From the NCBI GenBank assembly GCA_905181875.1, contig CAJIZH010000003.1, forward strand, positions 682,001 through 746,000: DNA of 64,000 nt, in the 5' to 3' direction. The notes under the pieces are model-generated. The model saw nothing but the letters and a program-made list of their open reading frames with translations. It ran no database searches and had not been told where the DNA came from. The first letter of the stretch is position 1. Each line of letters opens with the position of its first letter. Positions 34,858 through 44,350 of the stretch are shown piece by piece. The translations under genes and the position numbers were made by a program. The DNA comes from Flavobacteriales bacterium UBA6770. GTDB taxonomy: Bacteria > Bacteroidota > Bacteroidia > Flavobacteriales_G > Salibacteraceae.

Positions 34858-36387
34858 CTAATGTTTAAAATGTCTTGTTCCAGTAATAACCATAGCCAAA
34901 TTATGATTATTACAATAATCCATACTAAGTTTATCTTTAATTGAACCACCTGGCTGCACCACAGCTTTTATTCCAGCATTATGAGCAATTTCCACACAAT
35001 CTGGAAAAGGAAAAAATGCATCCGAAGACATTACCGCTCCGTTTAAATCAAAATTAAATGCTTTTGCCTTATTAATGGCTTGGTTTAATGCATCCACCCT
35101 GCTGGTTTGTCCTGTTCCACTTGCTAATAATTGGCCGTTTTTTGCCAAAACAATCGTATTCGACTTTGTGTGCTTTACCAATTTATTGGCAAAAACTAAA
35201 TCGTCAACTTGTTGAGATGTTGGTTTTTCATTAGTAACAGACTCAAAGTTAGATTCATTTTCAGACCGATTGTCTCGCTCTTGAACCAACAAACCATTCA
35301 GGCTAGAACGGTATAAACGATTCGGTAATTCAACCTCTTTCTTTACTAGTATGATTCGATTCTTTTTCTTCTTTAGAATAGTTTCAGCTTCTAGTGAATA
35401 TGAAGGAGCTATAATTACTTCAAAAAACAAGTTATAAACTTCTGTCGCTGTAGCAGCATCAATTTCAGTATTGGATATTAAAATTCCACCAAACGCTGAT
35501 ACAGGGTCTCCCGCCAAAGCACCTTTCCATGCTTCTAAAACCGTAGGCCTCGTTGCTAATCCACATGCGTTATTGTGCTTAAGTATAGCAAAAGTTGGTG
35601 CATTATTTTTAAAGTCATCCATTAAACAAACAGCAGCGTCGACATCTAATAGGTTGTTATATGAAAGCTCTTTTCCATTCAACTTATCAAACATTTGATG
35701 AAGATTTCCAAAGAAACTTGCTTTTTGATGAGGATTTTCCCCATATCGCAACGCTTGCGAATCATTCACTGAAAGCCGAATAAAATCTTGATTAAAATCG
35801 AGATTGAAATATTCCGATATCGCACTGTCGTAATGTGATGAAACTTTAAATGCTTCTAGCGCTAGCTCCTTGCGTTGAACTATGGTTGTTGTTCCGTTTC
35901 CAGTATTTAGCATTTCTAAAACTGATCCGTATTGATCAACCGAAGGCACAATCAAAACATCTTTAAAGTTCTTAGCTGCGGCTCTAATTAATGAGACTCC
36001 TCCAATATCAATTTTCTCGATAATGGTTTGCTCATCGTCAGTGCTGGCAACTGTATCTTCAAAAGGATATAAATCTACGATTACCAAATCCAGTTCGGGA
36101 ATCTCAAATTCTAATAACTGCTTTTGATCGGACTCTAAAGCTCTGCGCGATAAAATTCCTCCAAAAACCTTTGGGTGTAAAGTTTTAACCCTACCTCCAA
36201 GAATTGAAGGATAAGAAGTTAGATCTTCAACCCTATTTACAGCAACTCCAAGATCTTCAATAAAAGTTTGAGTCCCCCCAGTAGAATAAATATTTACTCC
36301 AAGCTCCTTCAATTTCCGAACGATTGGCTCTAGACCATCCTTGCTAAAAACAGATATTAGCGCATTTTTTATCTTCCTTTCTACCAC
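34858..36387 (-). CDS. purH: Bifunctional AICAR transformylase / IMP cyclohydrolase
   Basis: The 509-residue enzyme carries out the last two steps of IMP synthesis. The N-terminal cyclohydrolase (MGS-fold) domain shows ALISVFSKDGLEPIVRKLKE, YSTGGTQTF and GGRVKTLHPKVFGGIL. The C-terminal transformylase domain shows ALRYGENPHQKASF, ILKHNNACGLATRP (the catalytic Lys-His pair, with Ala where Pro is usual), FFPFPDCVEIAHNAGIKAVV and VQPGGSIKD. It is the first gene of the shape operon, 20 bases from mreB, an order known in many Bacteroidota. Confidence 0.95.
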   Translation of the reverse strand: MVERKIKNALISVFSKDGLEPIVRKLKELGVNIYSTGGTQTFIEDLGVAVNRVEDLTSYPSILGGRVKTLHPKVFGGILSRRALESDQKQLLEFEIPELDLVIVDLYPFEDTVASTDDEQTIIEKIDIGGVSLIRAAAKNFKDVLIVPSVDQYGSVLEMLNTGNGTTTIVQRKELALEAFKVSSHYDSAISEYFNLDFNQDFIRLSVNDSQALRYGENPHQKASFFGNLHQMFDKLNGKELSYNNLLDVDAAVCLMDDFKNNAPTFAILKHNNACGLATRPTVLEAWKGALAGDPVSAFGGILISNTEIDAATATEVYNLFFEVIIAPSYSLEAETILKKKKNRIILVKKEVELPNRLYRSSLNGLLVQERDNRSENESNFESVTNEKPTSQQVDDLVFANKLVKHTKSNTIVLAKNGQLLASGTGQTSRVDALNQAINKAKAFNFDLNGAVMSSDAFFPFPDCVEIAHNAGIKAVVQPGGSIKDKLSMDYCNNHNLAMVITGTRHFKH

Positions 36388-36664
36388 TTTAAATTTTCTT
36401 GAACCAAAAAATACTATAAAAAACGCCCTGAACCTAAAATTATAGCTTGATTATCAAATAATTACAGCAATCAAACCAAGACGTGAATTCTATGTACAAT
36501 TTTAGCAATAAACAATGGGTAATTACCTCCATAATGTGCACAAAATCAACAATGTTGATAAAAGTTTTCATTTGGTTAAAACCATTTAAGATACTGGTAG
36601 CTCAATTTCTATTATTTGGGATTTAGATTGAATATTTTCGTTGACTAATAGAAACAATAATAAT

Positions 36665-37513
36665 ATGAAAATTATGAACTTAAAGATTATAGGAATTGCA
36701 GTTGCAATGCTGTGTTTTGCGAGTGCAAACTCACAAATTAAAACACCACAACCAAGTCCTACCGCCGAAATTAAACAAGCAATAGGATTAACTAAAGTTG
36801 AGCTTTCTTATAGTAGACCAAGCGTAAAAGGAAGAGCCATTTTTGGAGACTTAGTCGCTTATGGTAAACTATGGAGAACAGGAGCTAATAGTGCAACGAC
36901 AATCAAAACAGAAGGCGAGATTATGCTTGCTGGAAAAAGCTTAAAAAAAGGCAAGTACTCTGTTTTTACTATCCCAGGGGAATCAGAATGGACTATCATT
37001 ATTAATTCTGACCCTACTGCTTCAACAAATAAGTACGCTGAAGATAAAGACGTAATGCGTTTTAAGGTCACGTCTACAAAAACAGCTTCAAAAGTGGAAT
37101 CTTTCACAATGTTATTTTCAAACTTGACAGGCAACTCGGCAGACTGGCAAATAATATGGGAAAATACGATGGTTACTATTCCTGTAAAAACTGATGTTGA
37201 CAAAGAAGTTATGGCAACAATTGAATCCGTAATTAATGGTCCAAGTTCGAGAGATCTTTACATGGCTGCAAAGTATTATTATAATAATGATAAAGACAAT
37301 GCAAAAGCGTTAACATGGATTAATAAAGCAGTTGCCTTAGACGGTGATGATCAAAAATTCTGGGTTGTACACTGGCAAGCAAAAATTACCGCTAAATCAG
37401 GTAACAAAAAAGCTGCAATTACTGCCGCTGAAAAATCTAAAGTATTGGCTCAAAAAGCAGAATACGATGAATATGTAAAGAAAAATGACGACTTGATTAA
37501 ATCATTGAAATAG
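36665..37513 (+). CDS. DUF2911 domain secreted protein
   Basis: The 282-residue product has a signal peptide (KIIGIAVAMLCFASANSQI), then the DUF2911 domain (about 20-160: QAIGLTKVELSYSRPSVKGR, LWRTGANSATTI, LKKGKYSVFTIPGESEWTII), then a C-terminal helical part with TPR-like spacing (MAAKYYYNNDKDNAKALTWI). DUF2911 proteins are common in Bacteroidota and of unknown function, probably periplasmic. The ATG at 36665 is preferred over an upstream TTG. A terminator follows at 37543. Confidence 0.85.
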   Translation: MKIMNLKIIGIAVAMLCFASANSQIKTPQPSPTAEIKQAIGLTKVELSYSRPSVKGRAIFGDLVAYGKLWRTGANSATTIKTEGEIMLAGKSLKKGKYSVFTIPGESEWTIIINSDPTASTNKYAEDKDVMRFKVTSTKTASKVESFTMLFSNLTGNSADWQIIWENTMVTIPVKTDVDKEVMATIESVINGPSSRDLYMAAKYYYNNDKDNAKALTWINKAVALDGDDQKFWVVHWQAKITAKSGNKKAAITAAEKSKVLAQKAEYDEYVKKNDDLIKSLK

Positions 37514-37542
37514 TCACCGTTTCTCTCAAATAGCTCAATTAT

Positions 37543-37576
37543 AAAACTCACAGCTCTCTTTTTTGCTGTGAGTTTT
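37543..37576 (+). terminator. Rho-independent terminator after the DUF2911 gene
   Basis: A perfect 12-bp inverted repeat (37543-37554 with 37565-37576, core CTCACAGC/GCTGTGAG) with a 10-base loop, followed by a T-rich tail, lies 29 bases after the stop codon. Confidence 0.8.
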
Positions 37577-37759
37577 ATTCTTGCTCTATTGATTAACCAA
37601 ACAATCTTGTGGCTTTAAGTTCTGCTGATTAACAAATTCAGTAGACAAAGACAGAACGAGGCCCGCTTAATCTTTTATAAGTGCAGGGTTGAGCCACCAA
37701 TCAGTCTTGTTGGAGCTCTAACGTTAAGTATTCAAAAGAGAATATAAGGTGATAACGTT

Positions 37760-38029
37760 AGGACTTGCTAGCCATGGAAAATCAAAAAATATTAGCCTCC
37801 TGAACATTATGATCGAGCTGGAGTTGTCGTCTTTAATAAACTTGAAGCTAAAAACCTCGTATTAATTGAACACGATATGGGCGACGAAATTACTCTATGA
37901 GCTTGCAGAAAAAAACCCGAAAACAGAGTTGGAATTATTGGCGTCGATAATTTTAAAAATGCAGATGTAATTAGACATTCATTCAAAAGAATAGAAACAA
38001 ATTTTTTTAATATGATGAAAAATCTTTAA
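37760..38029 (+). pseudogene. Gene remnant of unknown family
   Basis: Two open pieces can be joined by a single frame change near 37900. They are YDRAGVVVFNKLEAKNLVLI followed by EHDMGDEITL, and then NRVGIIGVDNFKNADVI followed by RHSFKRIETNFFNMMKNL ending at 38029. They read like genuine protein (hydrophobic strands alternating with helices), but I do not recognise the family and no complete start is visible. This part of the 37514-38691 stretch seems to be a broken gene. A further short open piece (RLFPVLEAPTELNNTLAQYL) ends at about 38677. Confidence 0.35.
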
Positions 38030-38092
38030 TACAGGAGTAGAATTCTATCTTTCAAAGTATTTATTCTCAACATACTTAAACCCCGCAACAAT

Positions 38093-38161
38093 AAAAAGGT
38101 GATTGACAATGTTACTTAAGTTCAGCCAAAGATGGCAACTGAAACATTAACACACCTTTTT
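38093..38161. repeat. Imperfect inverted repeat, possibly a structured RNA element
   Basis: AAAAAGGTG (38093-38101) is complementary to CACCTTTTT (38153-38161), and an inner pair TTCAG (38121-38125) with CTGAA (38139-38143) can form a nested hairpin. It lies in the ORF-poor region and is not followed by a strong T run. Confidence 0.35.
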
Positions 38162-38363
38162 AAATATTGTAAAAATGAAAAGCAATTATCAAGAAATATA
38201 ATTTCCTCACTGTTTAGTCAACAGCGAACAACATATTACAGGTGGGTATAAACCCTACCTGACTTTCAACATCTTAGCTCAATCAATTATCTTCTCTGGT
38301 CATCAATACAAACGAGATTATCCTGAGAGACCAGAAATTAGAGTGAAAGTATGGGAACTCCAC

Positions 38364-38398
38364 AAGGAAGTATCATTATATGATACTTCCTTTTTTTT
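38364..38398 (+). terminator. Strong rho-independent terminator without an upstream intact gene
   Basis: A perfect 12-bp stem (38364-38375 with 38381-38392, core AGGAAGTATCA) with a 5-base loop is followed by a run of eight T residues. No complete ORF precedes it, so it ends either a decayed gene or a small RNA. Confidence 0.85.
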
Positions 38399-38440
38399 GT
38401 GGAAATGGGATAGGTGGAGTAATAGTTACAGAGTAAACAA

Positions 38441-38467
38441 GGGAGATAATGTCATCTCCCTTTCTTC
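38441..38467 (+). terminator. Second tandem terminator-like hairpin
   Basis: A 7-bp stem (GGGAGAT at 38441-38447 with ATCTCCC at 38454-38460) with a 6-base loop is followed by TTTCTTCTTT. It lies about 50 bases after the stronger terminator. Confidence 0.6.
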
Positions 38468-38691
38468 TTTGAGGTGTTTTAATAATGGGGTTGGAAAACC
38501 TTACTCCACTTTGGCTACTTAGCAAATTTCACTAAAGAAGTAGTTTAGAATAGGGTTTGTAATTTCTTACATAAAAGACGTTAGACTTTTCCCTGTGTTA
38601 GAGGCACCCACAGAATTGAATAATACTCTAGCTCAATATTTGATAAGTATCCAAAAGCGCATAAAGTCTAAGGATTAAATACTTTCGCTGT

Positions 38692-39051
38692 ATGAGCGAA
38701 GCAAATAACCCTTGTCCTAGTTGTAAAGGAATTTATGTCTATCCAATGAATATTCTGATGGTATGCCCTGAATGTGGACACGAGTGGAACCCTGAAGAGC
38801 TAGCACTTGAAAGTAATCCACAAATACAAGACGCCAACGGGAACATTTTAATCGACGGAGATTCAGTGATTGTGCTAAAAAACCTACCTGTAAAAGGCGC
38901 TCCAAGGCCGGTAAAAGCTGGCACTAAAGTCAAGAACATTCGATTGGTTGAAGGGGATCATAATATCGCATGTAGAATTGATGGCTTTGGTGCAATGGGT
39001 TTAAAGTCGGAGTTTGTGAAGAAAGCTAATCCTATAGCACAGAAAATGTGA
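38692..39051 (+). CDS. PhnA/YjdM-like zinc-ribbon protein
   Basis: The 119-residue protein has an N-terminal zinc ribbon ([20 protein letters not shown], cysteines paired as CxxC...CxxC, with C-G-H-E-W-N following) and the C-terminal PhnA domain ([40 protein letters not shown]). Family names come from a phosphonate-linked gene in E. coli, but the family has no proven role in phosphonate use. It stands alone; a possible -7 element (TACTTTCG, one mismatch) lies just upstream. Confidence 0.85.
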   Translation: MSEANNPCPSCKGIYVYPMNILMVCPECGHEWNPEELALESNPQIQDANGNILIDGDSVIVLKNLPVKGAPRPVKAGTKVKNIRLVEGDHNIACRIDGFGAMGLKSEFVKKANPIAQKM

Positions 39052-39198
39052 AGAAAATAATTGGCTGTTTATAGACTACAAGATTAAATAAATCAACTTT
39101 AAGCTAGCACTTTCAACAATACGGAACCCTAACTCAGCACTCGTAAATAGATTTAAGCAATACGCTATAAATTCATTTCATCACTAAGAATTTGTTAA

Positions 39199-40554
39199 TC
39201 ACATCCCGTACATCAACCTTCCGATCATAAAGTAAATAAATAGCCCGAGTATATCGTTCACTGTAGTGATGAATGGACCTGTGGCAAGCGCTGGATCAAT
39301 TTTATACTTATCTAATGTAAGGGGAATAAGTGTACCGAAGAGTGCTGCAATCACTATCACCGCCAAAAGTGCTAGACTAACGGTATATGCAAGGTTTAAT
39401 GAATCTCCAAAAATTATATTGTAGCCTAAAACAATTATGGCACAAGCTGTAGCATTTAATAAGGCGACAGAAAACTCTTTTAAAAGCCTTGGCAGGATGC
39501 CAGACATTCCCATTGTATTATTAGCCAGGCCCTGCACAATTATTGCGGAAGATTGAACTCCAACATTACCACCCATTGCTGCCACAAGAGGAATAAAGAA
39601 AGCCATTTCTGGATATAACTGAATATCGGCCTCATACAAACCAATGACACGAGCGCCAAAAATACCCCCTATCAACCCCAAGATTAACCATGGTAATCTC
39701 GCACGAGTTAACACCCAAACACTATCGGTAGACTCTACATCTTCGCTAATACCCGAAGCCATTTGGTAATCACGATCTGCTTCTTCTTTGATAACATCAA
39801 CAACATCATCAATAGTTATCCGCCCAATCAAACGATGTAAATTATCCACAACAGGAAGCGCAACTAAATCGTATTTCTCCATTATGCTAGCAACTTCTTC
39901 TGTTGTGTCACCAGCTTTTACCCAATGAATATCAGAGACATAGACATCTTTAATTTTAGCGCTTGTTGGCGCAACTAGCATCTTCTTAAGCGCCAGCCTT
40001 CCTTTTAATCTATCTTTTTCGTCAGTAACATAAACGGTATAGACGTTTTCAATATCTTCAGCTTGTTTTCTTAATTCAAGGATACTTTCAGTAACGGATA
40101 AGTGCTCATAAACACTTACCATTTCTTTACCCATAATTGCCCCTGCAGTTCCTTCTTCGTAGTTAAGAAGATCAACAATCTGGCTGGCTTGGTCTATATC
40201 ATCAATTTGGGCAATTACCTCTTCCCTTCTTTCTTCAGAAAGCTCTTGAATAAGATCTGCCGCATCATCAGTTTCTAAGTTTTCGACAAAATTTTCAGCA
40301 ATTTCTACTGAAGTGTATGCATTCAGTAGGTCTTTTCGGTCTTCCTCGTCTAAGTGCGTTATGGTATCTGAAGCACGATCTGGTTCTAAAAAATGAAGAA
40401 CCGTTTTTGCTTCTTCAGTGGTAAGCTCGTTTATTATCTCAGCAATATCTGCCGCATGTACTTCATTAAATAATCCAATCAGGCGATTTTCATCGCTTGC
40501 TGCTGAGGCTTCTCGAATCTCCGACAGATATTCTTTTGTAAGCTCGAACTGCAT
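39199..40554 (-). CDS. mgtE: Magnesium transporter MgtE
   Basis: The 451-residue protein has the cytoplasmic N domain (about 20-130, acidic helices such as LEPDRASDTITHLDEEDRKD), two CBS domains (about 135-255), a connecting helix, and five membrane helices. The pore region shows FFIPLVAAMGGNVGVQSSAI and the C-terminal helix ATGPFITTVNDILGLFIYF with its pore Asp. It lets magnesium into the cytoplasm and closes when internal magnesium is high. It follows rsmA on the same strand after a 346-base gap, an order often seen in Bacteroidota. Confidence 0.95.
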   Translation of the reverse strand: MQFELTKEYLSEIREASAASDENRLIGLFNEVHAADIAEIINELTTEEAKTVLHFLEPDRASDTITHLDEEDRKDLLNAYTSVEIAENFVENLETDDAADLIQELSEERREEVIAQIDDIDQASQIVDLLNYEEGTAGAIMGKEMVSVYEHLSVTESILELRKQAEDIENVYTVYVTDEKDRLKGRLALKKMLVAPTSAKIKDVYVSDIHWVKAGDTTEEVASIMEKYDLVALPVVDNLHRLIGRITIDDVVDVIKEEADRDYQMASGISEDVESTDSVWVLTRARLPWLILGLIGGIFGARVIGLYEADIQLYPEMAFFIPLVAAMGGNVGVQSSAIIVQGLANNTMGMSGILPRLLKEFSVALLNATACAIIVLGYNIIFGDSLNLAYTVSLALLAVIVIAALFGTLIPLTLDKYKIDPALATGPFITTVNDILGLFIYFMIGRLMYGM

Positions 40555-40595
40555 AAGTCTCCTTCCAATTTCCTATTATTAATGAATTCTACAAA

Positions 40596-40604
40596 GCAAA
40601 GTTA
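40596..40604 (-). promoter_or_regulatory. Candidate -7 box for mgtE
   Basis: Minus-strand TAACTTTGC (40604-40596) matches TAnnTTTG and lies about 42 bases before the mgtE start. No TTG was found at the expected -33 distance. Confidence 0.35.
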
Positions 40605-40744
40605 TAGATATTGATGAGGTAAATAAGGTGTGACTTTATTGCCCGAGAAATTCGCAGATATCCGGATATTAATATGGTGATTTAAAATGAGTTCTTAGTA
40701 AAGTAAACTGCCGTCATTCCGGAAGAATAGATGAACAAGAAGGC

Positions 40745-40772
40745 GAGGGAGAAGGAGAAGGAGAAGGAGAAG
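40745..40772. repeat. Short GGAGAA hexanucleotide tandem repeat
   Basis: About four copies of GGAGAA lie in the gap between rsmA and mgtE (40605-40900). The gap also has two copies of TTCCGGA/TCCGGAA flanking the tract and no ORF of note. Slippage could change its length between strains. Confidence 0.7.
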
Positions 40773-40900
40773 TTGAGAACCTTCTATCCGGAACCTAAAA
40801 ACTTAACCCAATGAGCCGTAAATAACACAATATCAATCGATACAATTGCGCACAAGCAAAGAGAATATTAAGGCTCTTACTTTAAAACTAATGAGAGCAA

Positions 40901-41659
40901 CTACCCAAACAAAACCTTAGTCATTTCAACGAACTGCTCAACTGTTAATGTCTCAGCTCGAAGCGTTCCATACGGCAATTCACGCTTTTCAGTATTGAGT
41001 GATTTCAATGCATTGTTCAGGGTCTTTCTTCTTTGATTAAATGCCGTTTTTACTGTCAAAACAAAATTCTTTGTGTCACAACCCAAATCTTTAACCGAAT
41101 TTCTTTTCATTCTAATGACTCCGCTAACCACATTAGGAGGGGGGAAAAAAGCACTTCTATCAATATCATTTAAGTATTCAACATTGTAGAATGCCTGTAA
41201 TAAAACACTTAAAATACCATAGGTTTTAGATCCTGGGTTTGCAGCAACTCTTAACCCAACTTCTTTCTGAAATGTTCCAACTAATTCAGGAACTTGATCT
41301 CTCTGGTCAAAAACTCTAAATAGAATTTGAGAAGAGATATTGTAAGGGAAATTTCCAATTATAGAAATGGGTTCGGAACTAAGGTCACTTAATTCTAGCC
41401 TGAGAAAACTCTTTTGTAAAAGCTGATAATCTGGAACGCCTAATTCATCAATTAAATAGTCTACCGACTCTCTGTCAACTTCGCAAAGCCAAAGATTTTT
41501 TAATTCCTTCTTTAGCAAATATTTAGAGAGAGCTCCGGTACCAGGGCCAATTTCAATTACTTGTGTTGAAGGAGATGCAGAAAGTGCCTCAACAATCTTT
41601 TGCACGACAGACTCATCCGTCAGAAAGTGTTGGCCAAGATGTTTTTTTGGTTGTACCAT
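40901..41659 (-). CDS. rsmA: 16S rRNA dimethyladenosine transferase RsmA (KsgA)
   Basis: The 252-residue methyltransferase makes the two dimethyladenosines near the 3' end of 16S rRNA. It begins QPKKHLGQHFLTDESVVQKI, has the SAM motif VIEIGPGTGALSKYLL, and the catalytic NFPYNISSQILFRV (NLPYN type), followed by FQKEVGLRVAANPGSKTYG and FNQRRKTLNNAL. Its ATG overlaps the stop of the DUF4286 gene (TAATG), so it is the last gene of the serS unit. Confidence 0.95.
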   Translation of the reverse strand: MVQPKKHLGQHFLTDESVVQKIVEALSASPSTQVIEIGPGTGALSKYLLKKELKNLWLCEVDRESVDYLIDELGVPDYQLLQKSFLRLELSDLSSEPISIIGNFPYNISSQILFRVFDQRDQVPELVGTFQKEVGLRVAANPGSKTYGILSVLLQAFYNVEYLNDIDRSAFFPPPNVVSGVIRMKRNSVKDLGCDTKNFVLTVKTAFNQRRKTLNNALKSLNTEKRELPYGTLRAETLTVEQFVEMTKVLFG

Positions 41660-41958
41660 TATACTTCTTCCAGCAAAGTTCTAAAAGCCACAAATTTTCC
41701 TTGATATTTATCAGTGTGGACTTTTTGAAGCGCAGGGGCATGTTTAGTTTGATATTCCTCTAAATTCTCCCAAGAAGTTGTTTTATACTGAATGCTGTAG
41801 GTAATACCATCAGCCTCATCAACTAGCACCTTCAACATGTTTTTATCTGAAAAAAGTCCTGTTTTCATCACCTCAGGAATGTGGGTTTCTTTCATCCATG
41901 CAAACCACTCATCATGAACCTCAGTATTAACTTTTACTGTTACATTGTATACAATCAT
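41659..41958 (-). CDS. DUF4286 family protein
   Basis: The 99-residue protein begins MIVYNVTVKVNTEVHDEWFA, has WMKETHIPEVMKTGLF, and ends before RTLLEEV, which fits DUF4286, an alpha-beta ferredoxin-like domain of unknown role in Bacteroidota. It precedes rsmA with a one-base overlap, a neighbour order common in this phylum, and follows the TPR gene by 19 bases. Confidence 0.75.
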   Translation of the reverse strand: MIVYNVTVKVNTEVHDEWFAWMKETHIPEVMKTGLFSDKNMLKVLVDEADGITYSIQYKTTSWENLEEYQTKHAPALQKVHTDKYQGKFVAFRTLLEEV

Positions 41959-41977
41959 GCTCCTAAATTAAAATGAA

Positions 41978-43798
41978 TTACAGGTTATCGCCCCTTAACC
42001 TTCGAAACCGTTTGCGACTTTCAGTTGCAAACAAACTATCCTGATAGTCGGTAATAATTAATTGGTACAATTCTTTTGCTTTTGTTGGTTGTTCCAATTT
42101 TTCCTCGAACAATTCTGCCAAACGATAAATTGCTTTGTCTGCTAAAATATCCGTTGGGTAAAGTGCCTTTATATCTTCCAAAAATGTGGCTCCAGCTTCA
42201 TAGTTTTTTTCACTCATGGCCATTTCATAGCGAAGCATCAAAATCTCATCTTCCAAAGCATGTCCTGGATAAATTACCTTTATGCTATCTAACTTAGCGC
42301 GCGCATCTGCTAGTCTATTTTGAAAAATGAGTAGATCTGCATCAGCATACAATTTCAACGGTGCGGTTGAAGTGTCAACAGTACTATTATCTGTTATGAT
42401 TACCGATAGTAGCATGGCATCATTAGCAATCAGTTTTGTAGTAGCACCTTTTAAAATATCCAATTGTGCTTTAGCTAAATCAAAGTTTCCTATATAAAAA
42501 TGCACTTTAGAACTTTTAAATTTCGCTTTTTCTCCTAAGAAATCGTACTTAAATCCTTTGTCAACTTGTCCATATACTAATGATGCATCCCAAACATATC
42601 CTCCTGCTAAAAGTGCATCTCCATATTCCAACTTTATTTCAGCTAATTGATGTGGGTCTATCCCATTAATTGATAATGCTTCTTCGTAAGTATCCAAACC
42701 TTCTTCCAGTTTATGCTGATAAAAACACTGGACAAGTGCCTTCTTTCGCAAAAGAGTTGAAGTACCCTCATTCTTTCCGAAAATATTTATCGTAGCATCA
42801 AAGTCGGCAATTAATGCTGTCATTGCCAAAGAATCAATTGAGCCTCCATCCTCTAATTGATTAAATCGAACCATCAGCCCACCAATTCTTGATTCTACGT
42901 AATACTGTGACTTGGTTCCAACTTTCACAACGTAGGCATAAGCATCAGCAGCAACGTCATATTCTTTATTATTTGCTAAGGTTTCTGCAAGATTATAGAC
43001 TCTTCGGCCTTCTTCGTTTAACCTTCTATCCAACGCTTTAACTTGAATAAATGCAGCACTCCAATTCGCCTCTTGCATAAATATCCATATTAGCATTTCA
43101 GAGAATACAGTAGAATTTGGTTTTTGATTGATTTTTTGAATCAGCCCCTTTTTAAGAGATATATTTGCAGGGCTACCCTTTTCATTTGCAGCTGTTTTAT
43201 TAAGTAATCCCTCAACTGTTTTTAAATATCCAGAATTTAATTCCAACAGATTGAGCAACTCATCGGTCATATCATTATACTGCTCCGTGCGATAATAGAT
43301 ATCAGCAATTTCAGTATTAAACGGGTAGGTGTTTTTCATAATCGACCTGCCTTTTTGATATACATCTAATGCTTCCTGATTCTTTTTTATATCAAGAAAA
43401 GCAACAGCTAATTCATTGATTACAAGATAATTTGGAGCAATCGAATTGATGATTTTCTTAAATTCTTTCGATTGCATTTTTGCATTACCTTCCAATCCAT
43501 AGGTATAGCCATAATCAACTTTGGCTTTTTGATTTATCGGGTCAATTCTGACGTGTCTTTTCGATAATTTTCGCGCCTCAGAGTAGTTTTCTAACTTTAC
43601 AAGGCACTTAAAAAGATAATTGTAATTGGAAGTATTTGTTTGCTTGGAATAAAGGCGACTGTAATATAAAAGAGCCTTTTCATATTCTTGATTTTGGTAA
43701 TAATGGGCGGCTAATTGGCTATCAGTAGTTTGACTAATTCCGACAAGCGGAACCATACTCAACATAACCAAAAACACTATTTTAACTACCTGAATCAT
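41978..43798 (-). CDS. TPR-repeat periplasmic protein
   Basis: The 606-residue exported protein has a signal peptide (VVKIVFLVMLSMVPLVGISQ) followed by many tetratricopeptide repeats throughout its length (LAAHYYQNQEYEKALLYYSR, AVAFLDIKKNQEALDVYQKG, AIYRLAELFEEKLEQPTKAK, YQLIITDYQDSLFATESRKR). The repeats suggest protein-protein contacts in the periplasm. It is part of the serS-to-rsmA unit, 7 bases after the small lipoprotein gene. Confidence 0.8.
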   Translation of the reverse strand: MIQVVKIVFLVMLSMVPLVGISQTTDSQLAAHYYQNQEYEKALLYYSRLYSKQTNTSNYNYLFKCLVKLENYSEARKLSKRHVRIDPINQKAKVDYGYTYGLEGNAKMQSKEFKKIINSIAPNYLVINELAVAFLDIKKNQEALDVYQKGRSIMKNTYPFNTEIADIYYRTEQYNDMTDELLNLLELNSGYLKTVEGLLNKTAANEKGSPANISLKKGLIQKINQKPNSTVFSEMLIWIFMQEANWSAAFIQVKALDRRLNEEGRRVYNLAETLANNKEYDVAADAYAYVVKVGTKSQYYVESRIGGLMVRFNQLEDGGSIDSLAMTALIADFDATINIFGKNEGTSTLLRKKALVQCFYQHKLEEGLDTYEEALSINGIDPHQLAEIKLEYGDALLAGGYVWDASLVYGQVDKGFKYDFLGEKAKFKSSKVHFYIGNFDLAKAQLDILKGATTKLIANDAMLLSVIITDNSTVDTSTAPLKLYADADLLIFQNRLADARAKLDSIKVIYPGHALEDEILMLRYEMAMSEKNYEAGATFLEDIKALYPTDILADKAIYRLAELFEEKLEQPTKAKELYQLIITDYQDSLFATESRKRFRRLRGDNL

Positions 43799-43805
43799 TA
43801 CATTA

Positions 43806-44348
43806 CTAATCGACGCTTTCTTTAATGTACACGATCAAAGAGTCGATACCCGGTTTATGTCTATTATATGCCATACCAATAGATTCATGCCATGATTTAA
43901 GATTCTCAACACTTTCTTTATGTCTTGCTACAGCTTTGGATTCAGACGGAAATATTTCAACAAAACTCTCTTTGTCAAAAATTTCATTGGACAAGTCATT
44001 TTTCAGATTGTTTAGCTGCGTCATGGTGTAGTTCAGCTCTGAATTTTGGCTAGAATACGTTTCTGAAAATTTACGAACCGATTTAATTGTTCTGTAGTAA
44101 TAATCAACCTTCAATGCCGTTTGCAAATCCATCGTGTCAGGATATTGACTTTGAATAAACTGAACATCTTGTTTAACAGTATCAATAAGTGAACTATAGT
44201 CATTAGAATTTAAACTTGCCAAGTTTCCTTGAGCTCCAGCTACCACTATTAGTAAAGAGTCTACCTGCTGAATAGGTTTTTCATTTGGGCTTTCTGAACA
44301 TGAAATTAAAAAGCCTATTAAGCTAACAAATGCAATTAATCTGTTCAT
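43806..44348 (-). CDS. Small helical lipoprotein, unknown function
   Basis: The 180-residue product has a lipoprotein signal with lipobox FLISC (Cys17) and a mostly helical, heptad-like body (LNYTMTQLNNLKNDLSNEIF, FPSESKAVARHKESVENLKS) suited to a coiled coil. I do not recognise a family. It starts 2 bases after serS and ends 7 bases before the TPR gene, so it is probably made with the TPR protein and may work with it. Confidence 0.7.
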   Translation of the reverse strand: MNRLIAFVSLIGFLISCSESPNEKPIQQVDSLLIVVAGAQGNLASLNSNDYSSLIDTVKQDVQFIQSQYPDTMDLQTALKVDYYYRTIKSVRKFSETYSSQNSELNYTMTQLNNLKNDLSNEIFDKESFVEIFPSESKAVARHKESVENLKSWHESIGMAYNRHKPGIDSLIVYIKESVD

Positions 44349-44350
44349 TA

